Source of the DNA: Beijerinckiaceae bacterium
GTDB taxonomy: Bacteria > Pseudomonadota > Alphaproteobacteria > Rhizobiales > Beijerinckiaceae
Assembly: GCA_947478405.1 (NCBI GenBank)
Contig: CANJVX010000008.1
Span: 27,733-91,732, forward strand
Direction of reading: 5' to 3'
Length of the DNA stretch: 64,000 nucleotides
Positions 32,803 through 42,764 of this stretch are shown in pieces (position 1 is the stretch's first letter; every line of letters begins with the position of its first letter). A model generated the notes under the pieces. The model saw nothing but the letters and a program-made list of their open reading frames with translations. It did not search any database and had not been told where the DNA came from. The position numbers and the translations under genes are program-made.

Positions 32803-33411
32803 TCAGAGGCATTCCTTCTTGATGCGATCGAGTGCGCCACCAAGTCCACTCAGCGAATAAGTGTCGGTCGTCAGATTGCCACGCATGGAAGTAGCCTTGA
32901 TCGTCAATTTGGAACCACGCCGCATGGCCTCGACCAAGGCGCTGTTACGCACCGCCTCCTTCACCCAGAGGTGGGGCCCCAGCGAGGCCATGGGAAATTT
33001 CTCACTGCCGACCTGAATCTCAGGCGCGGGCTTTTCCTTCTTTACGGGGAAGCCCATGATGATGGAAATCTCATTTGCGACCTTTTCGGCTGGGCGGGTC
33101 GAAATGAAGAAATAGGCCGCATCACGCTGCAGATTGCCCGGCGCACGATCCTGAGGCTTGGCGGCCGCATAGCATTGCTTGTTGGGCCCCGAGCCCGCGA
33201 CATAAATGCCCCAGTCACCTGACTGGCCGAGCGGGCTGGCGGTGGCGCTGGCGGGTGCCGCAGCTTCTTGCTTGGGGGCAGCCGGAGCGGGCTTGGCTCC
33301 CGCAGCTGGCTTGGCCTGCTGGGCAAGGGCGAAGGTCCCTAGACCGCCCGTCAGGGCGGCGGCAAGGGTGAGGCGGGCAATAGCCCGTAGGGGGAGGTGG
33401 GTACGAATCAT
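32803..33411 (-). CDS. invasion-associated locus B (IalB) family protein
   Basis: Signal peptide plus GDWGIYVAGSGPNKQCYAAAKPQ...; start at MIRTHLPLRAIARL. Confidence 0.88.
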   Translation of the reverse strand: MIRTHLPLRAIARLTLAAALTGGLGTFALAQQAKPAAGAKPAPAAPKQEAAAPASATASPLGQSGDWGIYVAGSGPNKQCYAAAKPQDRAPGNLQRDAAYFFISTRPAEKVANEISIIMGFPVKKEKPAPEIQVGSEKFPMASLGPHLWVKEAVRNSALVEAMRRGSKLTIKATSMRGNLTTDTYSLSGLGGALDRIKKECL

Positions 33412-33693
33412 GATGCGGTGATATTCGGCCAAATTCCCCTTGCGAGGAGTTAACGCGCCGCAAAAAGAGCGACTTTGTAAAAGTGGTTCGCAAACGAACC
33501 CGGACGTGCCAGTATCAGACGCTGTCAAACTTATTCGACAGTCGCGCCTGCGTGTCCGCAGGACAATGGGATCTGGTCATCGAGCCCAAAATCCACACCG
33601 CAACATCTGGCCAATTCGGCCCCGAGCACCTAGCTCAGGTCCGGACGCCTTCGGGCGGGCGACGGGGTTGATCGCTGAAAGTTTTCGATCGGG

Positions 33694-34269
33694 ATGATGT
33701 CTCTGGCCTCCGAACACGCCACGCTGGTTGCCGCGGTGGCCGAGACGCGTGACCGCGAAGCGTTCACACGCCTGTTCGATCATTATGCGCCGAGACTGAA
33801 TGCCTATCTGCTGCGGCTGGGCTGCGATCGCGCGGCAGCCGAGGAGGTCGCGCAAGACGTGATGGTCTCTCTGTGGCGCAAGGCGCATCTGTTCGAACCA
33901 TCCAAGTCCTCGCTCGCGACATGGCTGTATAGGATCGCGAGAAACCGCCGCATTGATCTCTTACGACGCGACCGGGTCGATTTCGTTGATCCGGATAATT
34001 TTGCGCTCGATATCCCTGACGAAGCGACAGTCGATGCCGACCGGATGCTGGATTCGCAAACACGCGACGATATTCTGCGCAATGCGATGATGCAGCTGCC
34101 TGGCGAACAGCTTTCGCTGGTGCAGATGGCCTTTTTTGAAAGTCTGTCACATTCGGAAATCGCGGAAAAAACGGGGCTGCCGCTAGGGACCGTCAAATCC
34201 CGCATCCGGCTCGCTTTCACGCGGCTGCGCCGGGCCCTGGAATCAAGCGGCGTTGTCGAGGCAGACTGA
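33694..34269 (+). CDS. ECF-type sigma-70 family RNA polymerase sigma factor
   Basis: Sigma2 region EEVAQDVMVSLWRKAHLFEP..LATWLYRIARNRRIDLLRRDR and sigma4 region LSHSEIAEKTGLPLGTVKSRIRLAFTRLRRAL. Confidence 0.94.
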   Translation: MMSLASEHATLVAAVAETRDREAFTRLFDHYAPRLNAYLLRLGCDRAAAEEVAQDVMVSLWRKAHLFEPSKSSLATWLYRIARNRRIDLLRRDRVDFVDPDNFALDIPDEATVDADRMLDSQTRDDILRNAMMQLPGEQLSLVQMAFFESLSHSEIAEKTGLPLGTVKSRIRLAFTRLRRALESSGVVEAD

Positions 34270-35022
34270 CTAAAGCGCGCCGCCCTTACTTGCTGCCAGA
34301 ATGGGGCCAAGCGTATCGCCCCAGCTTTTCTGGACAATCACAACATAACCATCGGCATCATCTGCACGCCCTTCGGGCAAAGGCACTTCAAACCGCGCTG
34401 CAACCCCCGTCCAGAATCCAATACGCACCGTCGAGCGCACAACATTCGTATAGGTGATTTGGCGACCTTTGTTTTCGCCCCGACCTACAGTGACCGTCAG
34501 ACTCTTGGCAACGCGCAACAACCAAACGCCCGCGCCGCGCCCCAAGTCGCTAGAACCCTCGCCAAGTTCGACACGCAACAATCCGTCATGCTCCTGTAAA
34601 TAAAGCGGTACACTTTGCGCCTGACGTAGGGATGTTGTCTCCTGCATCAGCGCGATGAGCTGACCGCGATCACTGCCGACACCATGCGCTTGCCCATCGA
34701 CAATCACCTGCGGCGTATAAACCTGATGATCTCCACGGCTTTGTGAATAATGTTTTTGGCGGGTCGAAAATTCCGGCCGCGCAAGCGTGTCTTTCCAACC
34801 ATTATAATCCCAAATATCCACTGGGAATGACAGGACGATCACATCTTCTCGATCTTTGGACAGCTGCGCCATGAGTGCATCGGCGGGCGGACAAGAGGAG
34901 CAGCCCTGGCTCGTGAACAATTCCACGACGGCGGGACGCTCTCCAGCCGGCACAGACGCGAGGGAGCCGCTGAGGGCGACAAATGTCGCCAGCGTCGTCC
35001 AAATTTCTCGCCCGATGTGCAT
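34270..35022 (-). CDS. DUF1223 domain-containing (thioredoxin-like) protein
   Basis: Signal peptide, VVELFTSQGCSSCPPADALMAQL. Confidence 0.92.
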   Translation of the reverse strand: MHIGREIWTTLATFVALSGSLASVPAGERPAVVELFTSQGCSSCPPADALMAQLSKDREDVIVLSFPVDIWDYNGWKDTLARPEFSTRQKHYSQSRGDHQVYTPQVIVDGQAHGVGSDRGQLIALMQETTSLRQAQSVPLYLQEHDGLLRVELGEGSSDLGRGAGVWLLRVAKSLTVTVGRGENKGRQITYTNVVRSTVRIGFWTGVAARFEVPLPEGRADDADGYVVIVQKSWGDTLGPILAASKGGAL

Positions 35023-35107
35023 GTGAAAAGAACCCGTTGGCTGTGCCTACGTGATCTCTTTTAAAAACCAGAGGGGATCTACGCCACTCACATCAGGGTG
35101 AAGCGGA

Positions 35108-36283
35108 TCAGCGCCCGCGTAGCAGCCTGAGCACTTTTTGTCCTGGACGACCATCATCGGGCAGACCATTGCGACGCTGAAGGTCGGAAATAGCGCCGCG
35201 TGTTTTTGCGCCAATGGCGCCATCGGGCTCACCGACATCATAGCCGCGCGCGATCAAAAGCCGCTGCAGCTCGCGCTTTTCAGCGCGCGACAGGCCCGGA
35301 TCATCTGTTGGCCAGGGCGCTTGCAAGCCGGCATGGCCCTTCACCCGTTCGGCGAGCAGCGCGATGGCGAGCGCGTAAGAGGTCGCGCCATTATAGGAAA
35401 AGATCGCATCGTAATTTTTGAAGACGAGAAAGGCTGGGCCCTCATTGCCCGCAGGCAAAATAAGGCCCGCGGAACCGGGGCCATATAATGGCTTGCCGTC
35501 AATCCGCTCGACGCCAAGTTTCTTCCATTGGGCAAGCGACTTCTTGTTAGAGCGACCAGACGACCCCGCATATTTTTGCGGAATACGGACTTCATAGCCC
35601 CAGATCGCACCAGACTGCCAACCGGAATTGCGCAGAAAATTTGCGGTCGAAAAAAGAGCGTCTGGAATCGAATCGACAAGATTGGAATGGCCATCGCCAT
35701 CCCCATCAACGGCTAAGCGCAAATAAGTTGAGGGCATGAATTGAGTGTGCCCAAAAGCGCCCGCCCAAGAGCCGCGCAATTTTTCGGGCGCGAGATCACC
35801 GCGCGCGACAATCTTCAAAGCCGCCATAAATTCGCTTCGAAAATAGTCGCGCCGACGTGGCGCCGTGCAGGCCAATGTTGAAAGAGACTGCGGGAGATAA
35901 TAGCGACCCGCCAGACGCCCGTAATCGCTCTCCACGCCCCAGACCGCGAGCACAACATGATGATCGACACCGAATTGCTTTTCAGCCCCGCGCAAGGGTG
36001 CTGCATATTTTTGCAGCATCATGCGGCCATCAGAGATTTTCTCGGCATCGACGAGTGAGGCGAGATAATCCCAGATGGGCGTCACAAATTCGGGCTGTGC
36101 TTCGGAGAGTTCGATAATCTTTGGATCAGGCTCAACGCCTCGCATCACGCTATCGAACAGAGAATTCGGGACGCCTTGCGATTCCGCCTGGGCGCGCAGA
36201 TCAGCGACGCATGATGAAAATTGCGCCTGCACTGGAAAAGACATCAGCACGACAGCCGTTATTGCGAGCCAAAGGCGAAGCAA
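35108..36283 (-). CDS. lytic murein transglycosylase with C-terminal peptidoglycan-binding domain
   Basis: AVWGVESDYGRLAGRYYLPQSL, GAFGHTQFMPSTYL; PG_binding_1 at C-terminus. ORF extends to TTG at 36355; I propose the internal TTG at 36283, giving a clean signal peptide. Confidence 0.85.
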   Translation of the reverse strand: MLRLWLAITAVVLMSFPVQAQFSSCVADLRAQAESQGVPNSLFDSVMRGVEPDPKIIELSEAQPEFVTPIWDYLASLVDAEKISDGRMMLQKYAAPLRGAEKQFGVDHHVVLAVWGVESDYGRLAGRYYLPQSLSTLACTAPRRRDYFRSEFMAALKIVARGDLAPEKLRGSWAGAFGHTQFMPSTYLRLAVDGDGDGHSNLVDSIPDALFSTANFLRNSGWQSGAIWGYEVRIPQKYAGSSGRSNKKSLAQWKKLGVERIDGKPLYGPGSAGLILPAGNEGPAFLVFKNYDAIFSYNGATSYALAIALLAERVKGHAGLQAPWPTDDPGLSRAEKRELQRLLIARGYDVGEPDGAIGAKTRGAISDLQRRNGLPDDGRPGQKVLRLLRGR

Positions 36284-36336
36284 TCCAGAACGCCACGGGC
36301 CGAAGCATGGGTTGCTTCGCTTCGCTCTCAATGACG
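36257..36336. repeat. REP/MITE-like dyad element, copy H, overlapping the transglycosylase N-terminal coding region
   Basis: CGTTATTGCGAGCCAAAGGCGAAGCAATCCAGAACGCC...GGGTTGCTTCGCTTCGCTCTCAATGACG. Confidence 0.85.
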
Positions 36337-36345
36337 GAGTGACCG

Positions 36346-36963
36346 TCAAGCCCAAGCGTGCTTGTTGTGCTTTTCTTCGAAAGCCGTGATCTGTCCTTCC
36401 TTGACCAGCGTCAAGCCGATCGCATCAAGACCATTCAACAAGCAATGCTTGTTGGACTCATCGATATCGAATTTCACGACGCCACCATCGGGACCGGTGA
36501 TTTCCTGCTTGGCCAGATCAATAGAGAGCGTGGCATTGGAGCCGCGCGAGGCATCATCCATCAGCTTTTTCAGATCTTCTTTCGAGACCTTGGCCGGCAG
36601 AATGCCGTTCTGGAAGCAATTGTTGTAGAAAATATCAGCGAAACTCGTCGAGATAACACAGCGAATGCCGTAATCGAGCAGCGCCCAAGGCGCATGTTCG
36701 CGCGACGAGCCACAGCCGAAATTATCTTCCGCCACCAGGATCGTCGCCTTGCGATAAGCGGGCTTGTTGAGAATGAAATCGGGGTTCTCCGAACCATCAT
36801 CCTTGAAGCGCAGCTCCGAGAACAGACCCGAGCCCAGACCCGTGCGGGCAATGGTCTTCAGATACTGCTTTGGAATGATCATATCCGTGTCGATATTGGT
36901 GATCGGCAGGGGCGCTGCAACGCCAGTGAGTGTCGTGAACTTGTCCATTGCGGTCGGGTCCAT
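36346..36963 (-). CDS. leuD: 3-isopropylmalate dehydratase small subunit
   Basis: [22 protein letters not shown] and [15 protein letters not shown]. Confidence 0.97.
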   Translation of the reverse strand: MDPTAMDKFTTLTGVAAPLPITNIDTDMIIPKQYLKTIARTGLGSGLFSELRFKDDGSENPDFILNKPAYRKATILVAEDNFGCGSSREHAPWALLDYGIRCVISTSFADIFYNNCFQNGILPAKVSKEDLKKLMDDASRGSNATLSIDLAKQEITGPDGGVVKFDIDESNKHCLLNGLDAIGLTLVKEGQITAFEEKHNKHAWA

Positions 36964-37087
36964 CTTGTCTCAAAAAGCCACCCCGAACGGGCAGCAGGAT
37001 CAGGCTTTTCAATGAAGCCTCTGGCCGTTCGGGTCAAGGGCCGCGCTCAGGCGCCAGCCTCAAATCCGAACTCGAAGGCAGCCGCCT

Positions 37088-37492
37088 TCAAATCACGCTG
37101 GCTTCAATTGCCTCCATATCCTCGTCCGAAAAGCCGAAATGGTGACCTATCTCATGCACCAGAACATGGGTGATGATGGCGCCCAGTGTCTCGTCATGGG
37201 CTGCCCAATAATCGAGGATGGGTCGGCGGTAGAGCCAGATCATATTGGGAAACTCGCCCGTCTCCATCATGGCCTCGCGCTGGGCCAGACCGCGCCCGCG
37301 AAACAGTCCCAGTAAGTCGAACTCGCTCTCGCACTCCATATCATCGAGCGTTTCCTCATCGGGGAAATCATCGATGTGAATGATGAGGCCCTCGCACAGC
37401 GCGCGGAATTCTTCCGGCAGTGCGGCATAGGCCGCATCGGCCAAGATTTGAAAATCTTCAAGTGTGGGCGCCTTCGCGTGGCTCCAATCCAT
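37088..37492 (-). CDS. metallopeptidase family protein (zincin-like, HExxH)
   Basis: HVLVHEIGHHFGFSDEDM; start at MDWSHAKAPTLEDFQ. Confidence 0.9.
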   Translation of the reverse strand: MDWSHAKAPTLEDFQILADAAYAALPEEFRALCEGLIIHIDDFPDEETLDDMECESEFDLLGLFRGRGLAQREAMMETGEFPNMIWLYRRPILDYWAAHDETLGAIITHVLVHEIGHHFGFSDEDMEAIEASVI

Positions 37493-37494
37493 TT

Positions 37495-37611
37495 TCAGAA
37501 AAACCATCCCGTTGCGAGATTGAGTACGAGCAATCCCAGAAACAGAAAGCCGAGCATGCGCCCAATCCGCCGCGCCCAAATTTCAACTGCATCTGGCCTG
37601 TCTTCACTCAT
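37495..37611 (-). CDS. 38-aa single-pass membrane small protein (not in ORF track)
   Basis: Manual translation from ATG at 37611: MSEDRPDAVEIWARRIGRMLGFLFLGLLVLNLATGWFF*; ends 2 nt before the metallopeptidase start. Confidence 0.6.
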   Translation of the reverse strand: MSEDRPDAVEIWARRIGRMLGFLFLGLLVLNLATGWFF

Positions 37612-37632
37612 GGAAAAACTCTAGCACGGCTC

Positions 37633-37665
37633 CAAAAGAAAAGGACCGGCGCTAAGGCCGGTCCT
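37633..37665 (-). terminator. Rho-independent terminator downstream of leuC
   Basis: Minus strand GGACCGGC...GCCGGTCC followed by TTTTCTTTT. Confidence 0.75.
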
Positions 37666-37677
37666 GATCAAACACCC

Positions 37678-37761
37678 CTCATTTCGAGCGTGAGGGAAGC
37701 AATCCAGAGACCTCACGCGCGGCCTCTGGACTGCCGCGTCACTACGCTCCTCGCAATGACG
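37678..37761. repeat. REP/MITE-like dyad element, copy I (downstream of leuC)
   Basis: CTCATTTCGAGCGTGAGGGAAGCAATCCAGAGACCTCACGCGCGGCCTCTGGACTGCC...CTCCTCGCAATGACG. Confidence 0.8.
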
Positions 37762-37775
37762 ACGCTATTGGCTCG

Positions 37776-39185
37776 TCAGTTCCACTTGCGAATATCCACA
37801 AAGTGGCCCGCAATTGCCGCCGCTGCGGCCATGGCTGGCGAGAGAAGATGTGTGCGGCCTTTGAAACCCTGACGGCCTTCAAAGTTGCGGTTCGAGGTTG
37901 ATGCACAACGCTCGCCTGGTGCCAGCTTGTCTGGGTTCATCGCCAGACACATGGAGCAGCCAGGTTCACGCCATTCAAAACCGGCGGCCACGAATATCTT
38001 GTCGAGGCCTTCAGCTTCCGCCTGATCTTTCACAAGACCAGAACCCGGCACAACCATCGCATTCACATGGGCTGCGACCTTCTTGCCTTCGACAACCTTT
38101 GCCGCCGCGCGCAGATCTTCGATGCGGCCGTTGGTGCAAGAGCCAATGAAAGCACGGTCAATCTTCAGATCGGTGATCTTCTCACCGCCCTTGAGACCCA
38201 TGTAATCGAGCGAGCGCTGCAGCTTCGCCTTGTGCTGATCATCGCGACCATCTTCCACACGTGGCACTTGGCCTTCGATGGAGGCAACATCTTCGGGGCT
38301 TGTGCCCCAAGTGACGATGGGCGGCAGATGGGCGGCATCAAGTTCGATGACGGAATCGAAATGCGCGCCTTCATCCGTGTGCAGCGTTTTCCAATAACGC
38401 ACGGCTTCATCCCAAGCCGCACCCTTGGGCGCTTTCGGGCGATCTTTCAGATAAGCGAACGTCTTTTCATCGGGCGCGATGAGACCTGCGCGTGCACCAC
38501 CTTCAATGGTCATATTGCAGACGGTCATGCGGCCTTCCATCGACAGATCGCGAATGGCTTCGCCCGCGAATTCGATGACGTGGCCCGTGCCGCCTGCTGT
38601 GCCGATCTTGCCGATGATGGCGAGAATGATGTCTTTCGCAGTGACGCCAGCCGGCAACTTGCCGTTGACCTTCACCAGCATGTTCTTGGCTTTTTTCTGG
38701 ATCAGCGTTTGGGTGGCGAGCACATGCTCGACTTCCGATGTGCCAATGCCATGCGCAAGCGCACCAAAAGCGCCATGCGTGGATGTGTGGCTGTCACCAC
38801 AGACAATCGTTGTGCCAGGCAGCGTGAAACCCTGCTCCGGGCCGATGATGTGCACAATGCCCTGACGCTTGTCGAAAGCATCATAATATTCGAGACCGAA
38901 ATCAGCGGCGTTCTGCGCCAGCTGTTCGATCTGTGCCTTGGATTCGGGATCAATGACATCCGCACGCGCATCAGCGGTTGTGGGCACATTGTGATCGACC
39001 ACGAGCAGCGTCTTTTCCGGTGCGCGCACTTTGCGCTTGGCTATGCGCAGACCTTCAAACGCCTGCGGGCTCGTCACTTCATGGACGAGATGGCGATCGA
39101 TATAGAGGAGCGAAGCACCGTCCGGCTGAGCATCGACAACATGGTCATCCCAGATCTTGTCATAGAGTGTGCGCAGCTTTGCCAT
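37776..39185 (-). CDS. leuC: 3-isopropylmalate dehydratase large subunit
   Basis: [17 protein letters not shown] and [31 protein letters not shown]. Confidence 0.98.
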   Translation of the reverse strand: MAKLRTLYDKIWDDHVVDAQPDGASLLYIDRHLVHEVTSPQAFEGLRIAKRKVRAPEKTLLVVDHNVPTTADARADVIDPESKAQIEQLAQNAADFGLEYYDAFDKRQGIVHIIGPEQGFTLPGTTIVCGDSHTSTHGAFGALAHGIGTSEVEHVLATQTLIQKKAKNMLVKVNGKLPAGVTAKDIILAIIGKIGTAGGTGHVIEFAGEAIRDLSMEGRMTVCNMTIEGGARAGLIAPDEKTFAYLKDRPKAPKGAAWDEAVRYWKTLHTDEGAHFDSVIELDAAHLPPIVTWGTSPEDVASIEGQVPRVEDGRDDQHKAKLQRSLDYMGLKGGEKITDLKIDRAFIGSCTNGRIEDLRAAAKVVEGKKVAAHVNAMVVPGSGLVKDQAEAEGLDKIFVAAGFEWREPGCSMCLAMNPDKLAPGERCASTSNRNFEGRQGFKGRTHLLSPAMAAAAAIAGHFVDIRKWN

Positions 39186-39375
39186 GTCGTCTCGTCCTCG
39201 GATCGTGCCGGAGCGCCCCTTGGGCGGGCGGTCTCTTCATTTAATGGCCGTCTCATAGCCGAAAAAGGGGGGCGAGGGGAAGGTTTTTGGGCCAAAGGCA
39301 TGCGCAATCGCCGCTGGCGGCGGCGCGCGGCTCCCGATAGTTTGTGGTCTGTCCGGACCTTGTGAGGAAAACACC

Positions 39376-39783
39376 GTGTTTGAGCGCCCGAAAGTTGCCC
39401 CCTATCTGACGGTTTCCCCGGCCATGGGAGCGATTGCCTTTTACACGGCGGTCTTTGGCGCAACGCAAAAAGCGCTGATGCCCTCGCCAGATGGCATGCG
39501 GATCATGCATTGCGAACTGACCATCAATGGCAGTTCGGTCATGCTGGCAGACGCTTTTCTGGAATATGGCCAGACGCGCCCGCCCATCCCTGGCGAGCCA
39601 GTGACCATGTCAGTCAGCCTCGAGTTCGACAGCAAGCAGCAGCTGGAAGATGTTTTTGCCAAAGCGACCAGCCTGGGCGCCAAAGGCGATGTGCAGCCGA
39701 CCAATTCCTTCTGGGGCACACGTTTTGCGGTGATCCGTGATCCGTTCGGCCATCGCTGGATGCTGAACGGGCCTTTGAGCTGA
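39376..39783 (+). CDS. VOC family (glyoxalase/PhnB-like) protein
   Basis: PYLTVSPAMGAIAFYTAVFGATQKA...AVIRDPFGHRWMLNGPL. Confidence 0.9.
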   Translation: MFERPKVAPYLTVSPAMGAIAFYTAVFGATQKALMPSPDGMRIMHCELTINGSSVMLADAFLEYGQTRPPIPGEPVTMSVSLEFDSKQQLEDVFAKATSLGAKGDVQPTNSFWGTRFAVIRDPFGHRWMLNGPLS

Positions 39784-39921
39784 ACTCCCCCAAAGCCGGA
39801 CTTGCGGAGCTGGACTTGCGGCGGACCGTAAAAACAGCGAGCTTCCTTCAGCGAACGCAAACCGGCCGTCCAGCTTGGCCGTAAACCAAGCGTTCCAAAA
39901 ATTTTGAAGGAGGAATTGCCC

Positions 39922-40893
39922 ATGACAGAGATCACGCGCCGTGACGCGCTCGGCACATTGGCTGCCGGTGCCGCCCTTGCTGCCGCTCCCGCTTTCGCAG
40001 CCGCCCCGATTGTCGGCAAACAGGCTGCTGGCGTCTATCGCAACAAGATCGGCGATATGGAAGTCACCATCGTCACCGATGGTGCCCGCACATTCCCCAT
40101 GCCCGAGACCTTCGTGCGCAATGTCGCCAAGGAAGAAGTCGGCAAGTCGCTCGAAGCCTCCGCCATGTCGCTGGCGCGCATGACGGTGCCTTACAATCCC
40201 ATGCTCATCAACACAGGCGGCAAGCTTGTGCTTGTCGACACAGGCAATGGTGAAGGCGATACCAAGGGCGAAGTCGGCTATCTGCTCCCTAATATGGCTG
40301 CGGCGGGCGTTGACCCCAAGCAAGTCGATGTTGTTGTCATCACCCATTTCCACGGCGATCATATTATGGGTCTGCGCCGCGCAGATGGTGCACTCGCTTT
40401 CCCCAATGCAGAAGTGAAAGTTCCGGCCGCCGAATGGGCGTTTTGGATGAGCGACGAGAATATGAACAAAGCGCCCGACGCGATGAAGGGTGCCTTCCAA
40501 CTCGTGCGCAAAATCTTCGGCAATATGGGTGATCGCCTGACCCAATATGAAATGGATAAGGAAGTTGCGTCCGGCATCACGCCTTTTGCAACACCGGGCC
40601 ACACACCGGGCCACACATCGCTTGCTCTGCAATCGGGCAATGCGCGCATGATTGTGCAGGGGGATGTCACCAATATCCCCGCGCTCTTCCTGCGCAATCC
40701 GGGCTGGCATGTCATGTTTGATATGGATGCAGCCAAGGCCGAAGAAACACGCCGTCGCTTCTATGATCGCGCCTCTGCCGACAAGACATTGGTCGGCGGC
40801 TTCCACTTCCCCTTCCCGGCCCTTGGCTATGTCGAGAAGGATGGCGCGAATAATTTCAAACTTGTGCCGGTTGTGTGGAGCCCCACGCTCTGA
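39922..40893 (+). CDS. MBL-fold metallo-hydrolase with Tat-like signal
   Basis: TRRDALGTLAAGAALAAAPAFA leader; THFHGDHIMGL and TPGHTPGHTSL motifs. Confidence 0.92.
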   Translation: MTEITRRDALGTLAAGAALAAAPAFAAAPIVGKQAAGVYRNKIGDMEVTIVTDGARTFPMPETFVRNVAKEEVGKSLEASAMSLARMTVPYNPMLINTGGKLVLVDTGNGEGDTKGEVGYLLPNMAAAGVDPKQVDVVVITHFHGDHIMGLRRADGALAFPNAEVKVPAAEWAFWMSDENMNKAPDAMKGAFQLVRKIFGNMGDRLTQYEMDKEVASGITPFATPGHTPGHTSLALQSGNARMIVQGDVTNIPALFLRNPGWHVMFDMDAAKAEETRRRFYDRASADKTLVGGFHFPFPALGYVEKDGANNFKLVPVVWSPTL

Positions 40894-40899
40894 GTGCTC

Positions 40900-40987
40900 A
40901 TCATTGCGAGGAGGGCTTTAGCCCGACGCGGCAAACCAGAAGCCACGTGTGGAGATTCTGGTTTGCTTCGCTTCGCTCGCAATGACG
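40900..40987. repeat. REP/MITE-like dyad element, copy J (between convergent genes)
   Basis: ATCATTGCGAGGAGGGC...CGGCAAACCAGAAGCCACGTGTGGAGATTCTGGTTTGCTTCGCTTCGCTCGCAATGACG. Confidence 0.9.
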
Positions 40988-41003
40988 GGAACACACCAAA
41001 AAG

Positions 41004-41033
41004 AAAAAGCCCGGCGCGAAGCCGGGCTTTTTT
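41004..41033. terminator. bidirectional Rho-independent terminator between MBL gene and rplS
   Basis: AAAAAGCCCGGC-GCGAA-GCCGGGCTTTTTT. Confidence 0.9.
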
Positions 41034-41055
41034 ATTCTCGTTACGAGGAGACCGA

Positions 41056-41433
41056 TTAGGCCTTCTTCTCGCTGTAATCCTGACGCTCGGCGATACGGGC
41101 CGACTTGCCGCGACGATCACGCAGGTAGTACAGCTTGGCGCGACGCACCTTGCCGCGACGGATAACCTTGATCGAGTCGATGTTGGGCGAGTGGATCGGG
41201 AACACGCGCTCCACGCCTTCGCCATAGGAAATCTTGCGGACGGTGAAGCTTTCATTGAGACCACCGCCATTGCGAGCGATGCAAACGCCTTCGTAGGCCT
41301 GAACGCGCGAGCGCTCGCCTTCCTTGACCTTCACATTGACGATGACAGTATCTCCCGGCTGGAAAGCGGGGATGGGACGAGCGGCGACAAGCTTGGCAGC
41401 CTGCTCGGCTTCGAGCTGCTGAATAATGTTCAT
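41056..41433 (-). CDS. rplS: 50S ribosomal protein L19
   Basis: [35 protein letters not shown]. Confidence 0.98.
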   Translation of the reverse strand: MNIIQQLEAEQAAKLVAARPIPAFQPGDTVIVNVKVKEGERSRVQAYEGVCIARNGGGLNESFTVRKISYGEGVERVFPIHSPNIDSIKVIRRGKVRRAKLYYLRDRRGKSARIAERQDYSEKKA

Positions 41434-41529
41434 TTTGGTATCTCCGTTTCGCCTCGTTGGGCGAGCGTTTCGGAACGCTGTTTTAATTGATGGGGGGTCT
41501 ATACAGGCCCCAAATAGCCTTGTCGACTC

Positions 41530-42213
41530 TTAATCCCGAGGCAAAAGGTCCGGCCGACGCTCGGCTGTCAGGCGGCGGGATTCGTCTGCCCGCCAGCGGG
41601 CGATCCGGGCGTGATCGCCCGACAGCAGCACTTCGGGGATCTCCCGCCCCTCCCATTCGCGGGGCCGCGTGTAATGGGGATATTCGAGCAGGCCGCCCTC
41701 AAAACTCTCATCCGAGCCCGAGGCCTCCTTGCCCATAACGCCCGGCAAAAGCCGCACACAGGCGTCCAGAAGGACCATAGAGGCGATTTCGCCGCCCGAG
41801 AGCACGTAATCGCCAATGGAGACTTCCTCGAGCCCCCTGCCCTCGATCACCCGCTCATCCACGCCCTCAAAGCGGCCACAGACGATGGCGACGCCCGGAC
41901 CCGCCCCAAGAGCCCGGACCCGCTCTTGGGTCAGAGGGCGCCCGCGCGGGCTCATCAGGAGGCGTGGACGGGGATCATCGGCGGCCAAGCCAGCATCGAG
42001 AGAGGCTGCCAGCACATCGGCGCGGATGACCATGCCTGGGCCACCGCCTGCTGTCGTATCATCCACCGCGCGGTGGCGACCAAGGCCGTGCTCGCGGATC
42101 TGATGTATCTCCAGCGACCAGGTACCGCGCTTGAGCGCCTCACCCGAAAGAGATGTGCCGAGCGGGCCCGGAAACATGTCGGGATAGAGCGTGAAGATGG
42201 AAGCCTGCCACAT
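41530..42213 (-). CDS. trmD: tRNA (guanine37-N1)-methyltransferase
   Basis: [24 protein letters not shown]. Confidence 0.97.
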   Translation of the reverse strand: MWQASIFTLYPDMFPGPLGTSLSGEALKRGTWSLEIHQIREHGLGRHRAVDDTTAGGGPGMVIRADVLAASLDAGLAADDPRPRLLMSPRGRPLTQERVRALGAGPGVAIVCGRFEGVDERVIEGRGLEEVSIGDYVLSGGEIASMVLLDACVRLLPGVMGKEASGSDESFEGGLLEYPHYTRPREWEGREIPEVLLSGDHARIARWRADESRRLTAERRPDLLPRD

Positions 42214-42746
42214 CAGCCCTCTCCCGCCTCATCCTCGCGGACAATCACCTCTTCAGGCATGTCGACAACGACACGCTTGAGGGTGATCTCGACAATCGGC
42301 ACGACTTTTTTGGTGAAAGGCAAAAGCAGATTTTCGCCAATCTCGGGGCGCACATCAAGAATATCGCCCGCGCCGAAGTTCAACACATTGGCGATAGTGC
42401 CAATCAGCACACCCTCGCGCGTCTCAACACGCAGGCCGATGAGATCGGCATGATAAAATTCCTCCTCATGCGCAGGTGGCAAATCTGCACGCGGCATGTA
42501 GATGGAGGTGTTGGTGAGTTTTTCTGCAGCCGTGCGATCAGCCACGCCATCGACGCGCACGACAAGAATGTCGTCTTTGACGGGACGGGCTGAGACAATT
42601 TTAAATTTGGTTTTGCCGCTCTCATCGGTGAGGCGCGGATAATCGGCAATCGCCAGCGGATCGCCTGTGTAGGATTTCAGCCGCACTTCGCCGCGCACGC
42701 CATGCGCTGCGCCGAAGATTCCAACAAGGACGAGATCTTGCGGCAT
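42213..42746 (-). CDS. rimM: ribosome maturation factor RimM
   Basis: [26 protein letters not shown]; overlaps trmD start. Confidence 0.96.
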   Translation of the reverse strand: MPQDLVLVGIFGAAHGVRGEVRLKSYTGDPLAIADYPRLTDESGKTKFKIVSARPVKDDILVVRVDGVADRTAAEKLTNTSIYMPRADLPPAHEEEFYHADLIGLRVETREGVLIGTIANVLNFGAGDILDVRPEIGENLLLPFTKKVVPIVEITLKRVVVDMPEEVIVREDEAGEG

Positions 42747-42764
42747 GAAACCTCACCATCTCAC

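Noticed and set aside
38067-39365. 432-aa plus-strand ORF antisense to leuC
   Set aside because: Mirror-frame artefact of a conserved gene; no domain signature.
39610-40806. 398-aa minus-strand ORF antisense to the MBL-fold gene
   Set aside because: Mirror-frame artefact; Cys/His-rich nonsense composition typical of such frames.
40894-41490. 198-aa plus ORF reading through repeat copy J and antisense rplS
   Set aside because: Conceptual translation of repeat plus mirror frame of rplS.
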